Assembly: GCA_048213135.1 (NCBI GenBank)
Contig: PS015302.1
Span: forward strand, 114,779-143,798
DNA from: Reclinomonas americana ATCC 50394
Lineage: Eukaryota > Jakobida > Jakobea > Jakobida
Length of the DNA stretch: 29,020 nt
Direction of reading: 5' to 3'
A model generated the notes under the pieces. That model ran no database searches. It saw only the letters and a program-made list of their open reading frames with translations, and was not told the origin of the DNA. Position 1 is the stretch's first letter; each line of letters opens with the position of its first letter. A program made the translations under genes and the position numbers. Positions 1 to 9,830 of this stretch are shown piece after piece.

Positions 1-707
1 ACACACGCATCGGTGACGTTGAGTAGTAGTGGTGCGGTCGATGATTGTGACTGTGGCTGTGCTGGTGGTGGTGGTGGTGGCGACGATGTTGATTGTGATG
101 CTGATGCGTCGTCGTCAATCACTCGTCGTGTGCCGGAGAGTGTGGAGGCTAACCGGAGCCACGAGGAGTGCGCGTTGGTAAGTGACTGACTGGAGGCAGG
201 CCTGCGTGTTGTCTGCCACGATCTCGCAGCGAGGGCGGAGAGCAACGGGAGCATCTTGCGCGCTCTCTGTGAAATTGGATGAGGTGTGTGGGACCAACTT
301 CTCGTTTGCGCCTGTCCACGCTGGAACGAAAAAAGGCAGCAAAGCGCGCGGATCAGGAGGGTCAACATTCGAGCTTGGCTGGGCGGCGATGCTGGGCAGC
401 GATCTTCGAGTGACCACGCGAAGTTCTGGATCCACGACCGGAATTGTCAATTGCAATCAATGAGATGCATGTGGTCGGTTTCGGCAAGGAGCTGCAAGCA
501 GCAATCGATGTTCGCTTTGCGAGAGTTGCCGCCAGTCACGCTGTGACGATCCAGGGTCGACGGACCGAAGCGGATGCCGTGGAGATCGCAAGATATTGGC
601 AGAGACTTCGAACTGAACAACCAATCCGAAATCCTTCTTTGTACACCGTCAGCACGGCAATGTCGAGGCGCGCAGAGGAGGATGAGGACACAGACATCGT
701 GCTATGA
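1..707 (+). CDS. C-terminal part of an unrecognised protein (5' end outside window)
   Basis: I do not recognise the protein. A frame is open from base 1 to about 177 and encodes a Ser/Gly/Asp-rich stretch. It is followed by a good donor (GTAAGT at 178) and an acceptor ending near 230. The second exon (about 231-420) encodes segments such as KLDEVCGTNFSFAPVHAG. A second intron, whose exact ends I could not fix (a donor near 419 GTTCTG is possible, acceptor near 491-494), leads to a last exon reading AIDVRFARVAASHAV and ending with an acidic tail EEDEDTDIVL and a TGA at 705-707. Codon use with G/C in third positions matches the neighbouring genes. The opposite-strand frame over the same region has no intron signals and looks like a shadow. 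The gene is surely truncated on the left, so its function cannot be inferred. Confidence 0.5.
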
Positions 708-1272
708 TCGCAAGGGTGTGCTCGTCATTGCCGGCGGTGCCGCTTCGATTTCCCCCGTATGCGAGTTGTCCAGTTTTGCGATTCGAATTCACAACTCGTG
801 ATGCAACTCGCTTCCGTGCACGCTTTCACTCATGCCACCCCTCCACCTCTCCTCCTTCACCCCTCTCCCTCCTCTCCCCCACCTCCCTCCCCTGCTCACC
901 ACACTCCCCGTCTTGCACCACAACCAATCGGCATGCCAAAAGTTCGTCCGAGATTGTGTGCTCTGTTTCGCGCCGAGTTCCCATTGTCTCGAGTCTGTGT
1001 AGTTGTGTGGAGCAAAGGCTACTATCCCCCGTGCACCCCTAGACGTCTATCCAGCACCTCTCTCCCCTCCCTCTCTGCGTGTCTCTCGCAGCGTCTCTCC
1101 CTCCTTGCCCTCTTACCCCTGTCAACGAAGGTACGCACATTCAGTGTCTTGGTGTGTGGGTTGTGTGTGTGTGTGTGTGTGTGTGTCTCGACTTCACACA
1201 CACTCACTCACTCACGTTTCGTACAGCTGTGAGAGCGTGTGCGTGTGTGTGTGTGCGTGTGTGTGAGCCCTC
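708..1272. other. Intergenic spacer / probable 5' leader of the armadillo gene
   Basis: I see no convincing coding exon here. The stretch is dominated by pyrimidine-rich DNA (about 836-905 and 1040-1125) and two TG microsatellites (about 1162-1186 and 1231-1265). The pyrimidine tract directly upstream of the downstream start codon suggests promoter and 5' UTR, but no specific promoter element can be named. Confidence 0.5.
1162..1265. repeat. Two TG/GT dinucleotide microsatellites
   Basis: Runs of GT dinucleotides occupy about 1162-1186 and 1231-1265, separated by a CACTCA-rich segment. They lie just upstream of the start codon at 1273. Short ORFs through them give only Val-Cys repeats and are not genes. 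Confidence 0.85.
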
Positions 1273-4200
1273 ATGAGCGGAGCGACGCGAGTTCGTCAAC
1301 AACCACAACCTCATGTGCGCTCTCAATCGGCCTCATCGCCCACTTCCTCGGCGCGTCGCTCAGTGACCACAGTGTCGGCCTCACAACGCAACGCACGACC
1401 GACAGTTGCGTTTCTCACATGTCGCTTTCCAACCCCCGAATGCTCATCATCGCCAATTGCATCTTCTCTGCGCGCAGAGTGTGACGCGCGCGCATCCTCC
1501 ACTCTCCCCCAAGTCCTCCACCCGAGTGGCACCGATCGCACCCGACGTCACTGTCACTCCCGGGCAGAAGAGACGGCCATCGTCGTCGTCCACCATCGAG
1601 GCCTCGTCGCCCTCGTCGCCGGCTTCGGCTTCTGCGTCGATGGTGGCCGCAGTGGCGGCCGCGGCCACGCTGCGTCGATCGTCCCTGCAGTTGCCACTGG
1701 GAGCGCTGGAGAGTGCAGGACTCGGTAGCCAGTCGCCACGTTCGCCCTCGGCACCGCCGTCGGCACGATCGCAGTGCGCCACCTTCCGCTACCACTCGCC
1801 CGATCACCGCGGAGGCGCGGCTGTGACGGCCCCCGTGCAGCCACCCATGTCTTCGCGATACGGGTCGCCGTCGCACTCGCCGCGAGCGTCGCTGAGTGGA
1901 ACGCTGTCGTCGAGCACCATGGCCGTCGCACGCCGTCTCGGTGTCAATGTCGACGAGGCGCAGTTCATGGAGGTTTGTGGCAATGATCCCGACTCACGTA
2001 GTGCTGCACGCGAAGGAGAGGGAGAGAGACAGACAGACAGAGAGACAGAGCTGTGCCACTGACCATGTTGTGCGTTGATAATGATCGTGATTGTCGGAGA
2101 ATCCACCGAGGCTGGGCCACCGGCGTTGTGCTTTTGTTGTCTCTCTCTCTCTCTCTGCATGCCATGCTCATCATGTTTGTTTGTGTTGGCGATAGGATGT
2201 GCGCAAGACGGTGGTGCGGTTGAAGAGCTTGCCGAACAGCACGACCTACGTGGAGGATTCGGTGCAGTTTTTGGTCGAAGCCGCCAAGGAGAGCGACCAT
2301 CACCGAGTGATTATGCGTGAGCTGGGCACCTTGGAGGTGCTCGTCTCCCTGCTTCGTCACCACGGCACCAATGTCCAGTCGCTGGCCGCCGAGGCGCTGA
2401 TGCTGCTTGGTGCGTGTGTGTTGTCCTCAGTTTCGCACATGCATGATTTGTCCGATCCTGAACCGATGCAATGTCGTCTTGTGTTGCAGCGAACAACAAG
2501 GGCAACCGCGACCGCATTCGCGAGGTCAATGGCATTCAGCCACTCATTAATTTGCTGAGCAAGGAGTATGCTGTGTTGCCGGCCGCCATGGCGCTGCGCA
2601 ATTTGTCTACTTCGTCGGAGAATCAGGTAAAGAAATGCCACTGCAGCACGTCTGATCCTTGTCGACTGTTGCTCATCAACCTGCGCCACAGCTCCGCATC
2701 TACCAGTACGACGGCGTGGAGCCGCTCATTCGGCTGCTGCGACATGTGGATCCGCGCGTGCAGGAGCAAGCGGCTGCGGCCGTGGCCAACTGTGGTTCGC
2801 ATTCTTTTCCCCAATCGTGTGTGTATGTGCAGCAGTCGACTCAAATCGATCGCCTTGTCGCACACAGCGGCCAACTCGACAAACCAGGGTCTCATTCGTG
2901 ACCTCAGTGGCGTCCCACTGCTGGTGAACCTGCTGGCAATCAAGAACTCGCGCATTCAGCGACAAGCGGCCATGGCACTGAAGCACCTGGCCGGCAACGA
3001 GGTCAACCGCGACCTTGTGCGCGACGCCGGCGCTGTGCCGCTGCTGATCGCCATTCTGCACGAGGGCAAGACACGAGCCAAGGCCATGGCGGCCGGTGCG
3101 CTCGGATTCTTGGCCTACGGCGAGCAGGTTTGTGTTTCTGTGTCTCGTGTTCATGCCTGATCATCACTTGTGCTGAATCATACAATCGCCGGGCGCAGAC
3201 TCGCGAGCTCATCCGCATCCACGGTGGTGTGGCACCGCTGTGTGCCATGCTGCAGTCGAGCAACGTCGATTGCCTTGAGCAGGCCACCACCTGCATTGTC
3301 AACGTTTGTGAGTACTGATTCCTTGTGTGCTGATCACTCGCTGGTGCTGTTGCTAACTGCTGCCGCCGATCGCCGAATAGCTCTGAACAAGACCAACCGC
3401 CACCTGATTCGCGAGTGCAAGGGCATCGAGAGTCTCATTCGCCTGTTGATGAGCTCGAACGCCACGGTGCAGGAGAATGCTGCATGGGCGCTGAAGAACC
3501 TCGGTATGTGAAAACCCCTGTCAGTACGATGACAAGCTCCTCCAGCATGACACTCATGCTTCGCCCCCCTCGCAACAGCCATGACACGCGCCAACCAGGA
3601 CCACATTCGCGAGAATGGCGGCTTGGAGGTGATGTTGGACCTGCTGGAGACGGAGAATCATGAGCTGCTCTCACATCTGGTGTGGGGTCTCACCAATCTC
3701 AGTTGCGTCTCTATCTTTATTCTGTACCCATGGCCCTGTGACGCGCCCGTGTATCTTGTTCTGACCGCTCGCTCGTGTATGCAGCCATCAACAAGTACAA
3801 CCAAGACGAGATTCCGCGTCTTGACGGCATCCGCCCGCTGTTGCAGCTGCTGTCGCACGAGCGTGATGATGTGGTGGAGAAGGCAGCATGGACGCTGACC
3901 AACCTGTCGGTCAGTGTGGAGAACCGCGACAAGATTCGTCTGGAGGGTGGCATTCCGCCCTTGATCACACTGCTGGCGCACCCCAACGCCAAGGTCAGTG
4001 CAGTGTTTGCGGGGACAAGGAGAGTCTCTCTGTGTTCCCCTCGCTGACTCTCGCTCTCCTCCTTCTGCAGTGCGTGGAGAAGGCGGTGGCCGCACTCAGC
4101 AATCTGGCCACACGGAAGCCATGCCGCGAAGCCATTCGTAAGAACGGCGGCATTCCACCGCTGGTCGAACTGCTCGACTCGAACATTCCGGAGCTGCTGT

Positions 4201-5425
4201 GCGGGGCTGCCGGCACACTGGCCAATATGGGTGAGTGGCACGAGTCACGACTGTTGCATTGCACGAGGCCACGCATCTCATCTCTGTGTCATCGCGTCTG
4301 TGTGCGCAGCGAGCAAGCACGATGTGAATCGCGAGGCAATCCGCGCCGAGGGAGCTGTCGGTCGCCTGTTGCAGTTGCTTGGTCACGTGGACAGCATGGT
4401 CCGCACCGAGGCGTTTGCCGCGCTGCGCAACCTGTCTCGTTGCGTTCACTCTGTCTGTCGTGTGCCCATGTGTTTACTCGGGGAAGCTCACCGACCCGTA
4501 CCATGCATACAGTGGGTGAGGCCTTCAATCGCGCGCTGCAAAAGTTCGTCATGATCCCCGTCGGCCCCGACACGTTTGCCGAGTTGGGTCAGGCGGTGGC
4601 CGAGTATGAGCACGCCGCTGAGGATCTCGACGCGGCGGCGTTGTTGGAGATGCTGGTGGCACGGCATGGTGGTGAGTGTGACGATGATACACACTGTCGG
4701 CGTCTGCTTGGCTTGTCTCACGAATGATTTGCAGGCACACCCGATCCACAATTGCTGGCCGAGTACCACCGCGTGGCGCAAATGCCAGCGCCGTCAACTG
4801 CACAGCACTCTCGCTCTTTCTCCGACATCACCGGCACCACACTGTCGGTGCGCCCGGTGCCTCGTGACGAGAGCCGACGTGCGTACCAGCTGCAGTACGC
4901 GCAGCAGCACCACGATTCGGTGTCGGTGCAGTCGGACAGTCCACCACGAGCGACCGTGACCAGCATTGATTTCCCCGAATCATCGTCCACACCCCCACCA
5001 CCTCCACCGCCACCACAGTCGGAATCAGCACGCATTGTGCAACCGCACCAGGGTGGCAGCCCGCGCAGTGGATCTGCTGGGCGACCACAGCCGGCGTCCT
5101 TCAGTCTCCCGCAAGTGCCTGGCTCACGATGTGCGTGCCTCTCTCTCTCTCTCTCCCCGATTGTCACATTCAACTGACGTTTGTTCAATGCACAGCGTCA
5201 CCGCCGCGCATCCCCAGCGCACCTGGCTCCACCTCGTCGCTCGGCATGAGTGACGACACAGGCGCTCACGACTTCGATCACGACAGCTCAGGCGACGATT
5301 TGGTGCGCTCGATCGCCCCACCACGGCAGTCAGCGTTCTCCACCCATACCACCACCACCACCACCACGACAACCACGGCAGCGGCGCCACCCATTGTGCC
5401 TCCACTGGTCGGCTGGGGAGCTTCA
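1273..5425 (+). CDS. Armadillo-repeat protein with Ser/Pro-rich ends (3' end lost in gap)
   Basis: The product contains roughly eleven to twelve armadillo (ARM) repeats, alpha-solenoid units that bind protein partners. The repeat consensus is visible many times, for example NRDRIREVNGIQPLINLL, ENAAWALKNL and EKAAWTLTNLS. The N-terminus (from ATG 1273) is a Ser/Pro/Arg/Ala-rich, probably disordered region spliced at 1405 (donor GTTGCG) to 1478. The ARM block starts at about 2197 and ends near 4440. A short helical segment follows (about 4513-4670), then a Pro/Ser/Thr-rich tail with poly-Pro (about 4990-5020) and poly-Thr (about 5342-5375) before the assembly gap. Most repeat boundaries coincide with a phase-1 intron. 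The general architecture resembles Vac8/ARM-domain scaffold proteins, but I cannot assign an orthologue. The start codon is plausible but not proven. The tail may resume after the gap near 6922-6998. Confidence 0.85.
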
Positions 5426-5518
5426 NNNNNNNNNNNNNNNNNNNNNNNNNNNNNNNNNNNNNNNNNNNNNNNNNNNNNNNNNNNNNNNNNNNNNNNNNNN
5501 NNNNNNNNNNNNNNNNNN
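5426..5518. other. Assembly gap (93 N)
   Basis: A run of N interrupts the Thr/Pro-rich tail of the armadillo gene. It follows an ACC-type microsatellite at 5342-5375, a likely cause of the break. Confidence 0.99.
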
Positions 5519-5658
5519 AGGCAACAGAAAAAAAAGGGGTAAGCCCCCAAGAACAGCGGGGCAGAAAAAGATTATGGAAGTTACTCTCCTCAAAAGGGGG
5601 GGGAAGGGAAAAGAAAAGTCATTAGGAGTCTCCAGCAGCCTGTACGTTGGTCCCTCAC
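5519..5658. other. A/G-rich contig edge of doubtful quality, probably intronic
   Basis: Directly after the gap the composition changes to A- and G-homopolymer-rich sequence (runs of eight or nine A and G at 5527-5537 and 5595-5604), unlike the surrounding DNA. I see no gene in it. On the minus strand it follows a GTGAGG donor at 5658, so at least part would be intron of the minus-strand fragment. Base-calling error at a contig edge is also possible. Confidence 0.5.
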
Positions 5659-5985
5659 CGCGGCGCGGCAAAGCCGTGCATGTGAAGGAACGACAGCAGG
5701 GCGACGCGAACAGGTCGCGCCAGATCAATGTCAACCAGGGTGTCGACACGTTCCCGGAGATCGCCAAGCACGTTGATATGCTGCATTGAGATGGGATGAG
5801 CATTGTGAAGATATATGCAGAGACGGTGGCAAGTGCGACGCAACAGCGCTGCGGAGCTGCGACTCGACGTGCTGACCAAACTCGGGCTTCCAGTTGTGAC
5901 GCTCGCCGACAGCGCGAGTCACCACACCAATGTCGGACTCGAGCGAGTACGCACCCTGCGCAGCTCGCGACGACGACGACGACGA
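5659..5985 (-). CDS. Two exons of an unrecognised minus-strand gene, on a contig fragment between gaps
   Basis: On the minus strand, 5985-5845 is open and encodes text such as SDIGVVTRAVGERHNWKPEF. A 64-base intron (5844-5781, donor GTTGCG, acceptor GCAG) joins in frame to 5780-5659, encoding HINVLGDLRERVDTLVDIDL and ending at a good GTGAGG donor at 5658. Third-position G/C and natural amino-acid composition favour the minus strand over the open plus strand. I do not recognise the protein. The fragment sits between two N gaps inside what should be the 3' part of the plus-strand armadillo gene, so it may be a real separate gene or a misplaced or inverted contig. Confidence 0.5.
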
Positions 5986-6921
5986 NNNNNNNNNNNNNNN
6001 NNNNNNNNNNNNNNNNNNNNNNNNNNNNNNNNNNNNNNNNNNNNNNNNNNNNNNNNNNNNNNNNNNNNNNNNNNNNNNNNNNNNNNNNNNNNNNNNNNNN
6101 NNNNNNNNNNNNNNNNNNNNNNNNNNNNNNNNNNNNNNNNNNNNNNNNNNNNNNNNNNNNNNNNNNNNNNNNNNNNNNNNNNNNNNNNNNNNNNNNNNNN
6201 NNNNNNNNNNNNNNNNNNNNNNNNNNNNNNNNNNNNNNNNNNNNNNNNNNNNNNNNNNNNNNNNNNNNNNNNNNNNNNNNNNNNNNNNNNNNNNNNNNNN
6301 NNNNNNNNNNNNNNNNNNNNNNNNNNNNNNNNNNNNNNNNNNNNNNNNNNNNNNNNNNNNNNNNNNNNNNNNNNNNNNNNNNNNNNNNNNNNNNNNNNNN
6401 NNNNNNNNNNNNNNNNNNNNNNNNNNNNNNNNNNNNNNNNNNNNNNNNNNNNNNNNNNNNNNNNNNNNNNNNNNNNNNNNNNNNNNNNNNNNNNNNNNNN
6501 NNNNNNNNNNNNNNNNNNNNNNNNNNNNNNNNNNNNNNNNNNNNNNNNNNNNNNNNNNNNNNNNNNNNNNNNNNNNNNNNNNNNNNNNNNNNNNNNNNNN
6601 NNNNNNNNNNNNNNNNNNNNNNNNNNNNNNNNNNNNNNNNNNNNNNNNNNNNNNNNNNNNNNNNNNNNNNNNNNNNNNNNNNNNNNNNNNNNNNNNNNNN
6701 NNNNNNNNNNNNNNNNNNNNNNNNNNNNNNNNNNNNNNNNNNNNNNNNNNNNNNNNNNNNNNNNNNNNNNNNNNNNNNNNNNNNNNNNNNNNNNNNNNNN
6801 NNNNNNNNNNNNNNNNNNNNNNNNNNNNNNNNNNNNNNNNNNNNNNNNNNNNNNNNNNNNNNNNNNNNNNNNNNNNNNNNNNNNNNNNNNNNNNNNNNNN
6901 NNNNNNNNNNNNNNNNNNNNN
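5986..6921. other. Assembly gap (936 N)
   Basis: A run of N flanked on the left by a CGA trinucleotide run (about 5970-5985) and on the right by ACC/CCACC repeats (6922-6950). The long ORFs reported across it consist of unknown residues and are artefacts. Confidence 0.99.
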
Positions 6922-7205
6922 CCACCCACCCACCACCATCACCACCGTCAACCCCCCCTCTCAGCACGACCACGCCAACGCAGGTCGTGCAATTTTGATA
7001 TGACGGTGGTCGTGTGGTGCTTGCTGGATGTTGTACTACCTCTTTGTGTTGCTGCCTCTTTTTTGCCTCCTCCTCCTCCATAACCCCCACCCTCAAACAA
7101 AAGAATTGCCAGAAAGAACCTCCTGTCGCCCACCATTGTTAGAGCGTCGTCAGTGTACCACGATACTTCTTGTCCTTGACATCATAATCATCCATCAAGG
7201 AAAAA
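6922..7205. other. Spacer: possible 3' end of the armadillo gene and leader of the dehydrogenase
   Basis: The first 77 bases are Pro/Thr/Ser-coding in one plus frame and end TPTQVVQF then TGA (6996-6998), which would suit the Pro/Thr-rich tail of the armadillo gene. The frame cannot be verified across the gap. The rest (6999-7205) contains pyrimidine-rich DNA and an A run just before the dehydrogenase start at 7206. I see no other gene. Confidence 0.3.
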
Positions 7206-9513
7206 ATGCTTCTCTTGCGCACATTGCGTCGCTCACTGGCACGTTGTGTCATTGCTTTCGTCACTCCCATCGCTTTTGTCTCACTCTTGCCACGCAGTCG
7301 ACGAGCAGCAATGTGATGCGCGACACGCCCGATGCCTTCCTGCAGAACGTGATGAAGCACAACGGATTGCATCGCGCCATGCTTGCATTTGATCACGAAA
7401 CGCGTCGTGTGGTTCCCTCACATCCCGCGCTGCAAGTCGTCGCCGACTGGATGATGAATGACCCGGTGGACTACAAGCAGGTGGGCTCAGCAACACATGC
7501 ATGCGAGTGTGTGTGAGAGAGAGATGCGCTGATTCTCTCTCTCTCCTCTGTCGCAGCACGAGGCCATCTTCCTGGAAATCGGGCGAGAATCCGGTGCTCT
7601 TCTCGGCTCCTTCTTGTGGTGGACGAAGCGTGGTCAGGGTTGTGGTGGCATTCGCTATCGCTCCTACACCAGGTGGGTGCTGTCTCCTGTCTCGTCCCTT
7701 CCTCTTTGTCTCTGCGGCTCACGAAGAATTGCAGCCTGGAGGAGTACCTGCGCGACGGCATGCGACTGGCCACTGGAATGGGCCAGAAGAGCGCCCTCGC
7801 CGGTCTGTGGTGGGGCGGTGGCAAAGGTATGTAGTCGAAGGAGGGAGAACTTGTCCACGCTCGAGCTCATATCATGGTGCCTGCTTGCAGGCGTCATTCC
7901 CATGCTGTCGTCGCACTCGGACAAGTTCCTCGACCGTGGATTCCGTGATGCGTTGTTCCGCGACTAGTTGAGTGGTGACAGCATTTCTCTGTGTTGCTTG
8001 GCGTGCGCCGTGCCTCACTCTCGCTGCAGCGGCCGTTTCCTGACGGGCACACAGGGTGCCTACGTGGCTGCTGAGGATGCTGGTGTGCTCATCCCCACAG
8101 CTGCCTGCCGTGCGTGTCTCATGACTCACTTGTGTGCTCGTGTGCACAGGCGTCAACGTGGAAGACGTCGATGTGGTGTTCTCACAGACTCGTCACACGA
8201 CGTGCATCTCACCGCGCCTGGGTGGCTCCGGCAACCCGTCAGTACCCACAGCTCAGGTGACTCCCTGTGTGAGACAGGCGGTTTTTTTGCGATGCCTACT
8301 CAATTTGCCAACCGTCTGCGTACACGCAGGGCATTGTGTGTGCGATGGAGGGTGCGCTGCAGTTCCTGAAGATGGGCAGTCTCGAAGGCAAGACTATCGC
8401 GGTGCAGGTCTGTGTCACGTCCGGCGTCACTATTGAGTATCACGAGTTGTTGTTGACGTGGTTCCACGCACAGGGTGTCGGTAATGTGGGTCTGCCGCTA
8501 GTGGAGTTCTTGCTGGCCAAGGGCGTGAAGCGCATCGAGGCTGCCGAGACGGTGCCGCACCGACTGGAACAGGTGTGTCTACAGCCGTGCTCGCGCCTCG
8601 CGCTCTCCGTCATGCATCGTCTCTGACCGTGCACTCGCCACTGGCAGGCTGTGGAGAAAATCACCGACTCCCGCGTGCGATTCCGTCATGGTTATTTCTC
8701 CGTGCACTTTTCTTCTGCATGCGCCATTGTGTGTTCTCATCGACAGACAATGCTGGGCAGTGTCCACTAGCGACATGAGTATCTTGCACGAGGAGGTGGA
8801 CATTGTGTCGCCGTGTGCCTTTGGTGGTGTCCTCAACCCCACCACCATTCCTGGCATTCGGTTCGTGCGCTCTTGTGTCTCTCTGCGTCAAAACACGCAA
8901 GAGCTTGACTTGCTGTGTACTGTAGCGCGAAGATTGTGTGCGGTGCGGCAAACAACCAGCTGCAGGATCCGCGCGGAGATGGGGAACTGGCAAAGCGTGG
9001 CATTGTCTACGTCCCCGATTTCGTCGGCAACCGCATGGGCATGTTGCGTGTGTGCAGCAGCGTGACCAGTTTCCTCTGTTTGTTCGTCGATCCTCACGTC
9101 ACGCCTGTTGTGCAGCGTGAATTGTGCCAATGAGCAGTACGGCTACGTGACACCGTCGTCGGAGGATCCGTCATTTGCCCGTCACTTTGGTCGCGACTGG
9201 GAGGACTCGATCCAGAACACCACTCAGCGTGTTCTCGAGTTTCGCCTTTGCCACACTTGAAATGCCGAGGCGCACACTCATGCAACACACTTGCGACACA
9301 GGCTGGCCCAGCGCACTGGAACATCGCCGGCTGTCGCGGCCATTGTTGCGTCACTTTACTCACTCACTCATAGCTTCTTGGACTCATTGTTGCAACAATC
9401 AGTCGCTGGCCGACAAGGCCGCCAGCGTGCCGCATCCGATCTGGGGCCACCGTGTGCGCCACATCATCGAGTCGCTGCGGAAGAACTCGTGGGCCAGTGC
9501 CGAGCGTCTGTGA
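7206..9513 (+). CDS. Leucine/valine/phenylalanine dehydrogenase-like enzyme (ELFV family), probably mitochondrial
   Basis: The predicted enzyme would carry out NAD-dependent oxidative deamination of a branched-chain or aromatic amino acid to its 2-oxo acid. Fifteen exons splice without a frame error: 7206-7247, 7298-7480, 7557-7672, 7735-7826, 7891-7966, 8030-8082, 8150-8256, 8330-8407, 8474-8572, 8648-8684, 8761-8860, 8926-9042, 9116-9238, 9302-9344 and 9403-9513. They give 458 residues. The bacterial leucine dehydrogenase landmarks are all visible: the substrate-binding Lys in GMGQKSALAG (about K132), the catalytic Lys in GGGKGVIP (about K144), Asp in AAEDAGV (about D186), the segment ISPRLGGSGNPSVPTA, the Rossmann motif GVGNVG (about 250-255), and VCGAANNQLQDPRGDG followed by a GIVNCANEQYG-type segment. 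The first exon encodes MLLLRTLRRSLAR, a basic amphipathic stretch typical of a mitochondrial presequence. Exact substrate is unknown. A start at the Met near 7313 is possible. Confidence 0.88.
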
Positions 9514-9830
9514 CAAGTTACCCCTTAGGTGGGAGAAAAAGACAACTCCGTGACGTGAGATTTGATTCCCCTGTCCGAGTGAAGTAAGTGGAAGATTGGC
9601 GGCCTGCTGGCGTGTGGAGAGAGAGAGGGATAGTGTGTTTGTTGTCACCGCCACGTAGATCACCACAGCTGTCACTCGAGTGCTTGGGGACTTGATTCGC
9701 CGTGTCAGCGTGGTTTGCTCTCGTCACTAGCATCTGGGAGGACAGTGGGAGTGCTAGTAGAGGCCATAGCGGTAGCGGTAGAGAATCAACAGCGGGTGAG
9801 ACTGCAGCAGTAGAGGGAGAACCGTCCATC
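9514..9830. other. Intergenic region between dehydrogenase and GTPase-like gene
   Basis: This 317-base spacer presumably holds the dehydrogenase 3' UTR and the promoter of the next gene. Opposite-strand ORFs through it are shadows. I see no RNA gene and no clear promoter element. Confidence 0.5.

Noticed and set aside
115-456. A 113-residue minus-strand ORF at the left end
   Set aside because: The plus strand is open over the same region with a good GTAAGT donor and acceptor and a sensible continuation to a stop.
5423-7096. Very long ORFs (300-560 residues) on both strands between 5423 and 7096
   Set aside because: They run through N gaps and consist mainly of unknown residues; only the flanking real sequence was interpreted.
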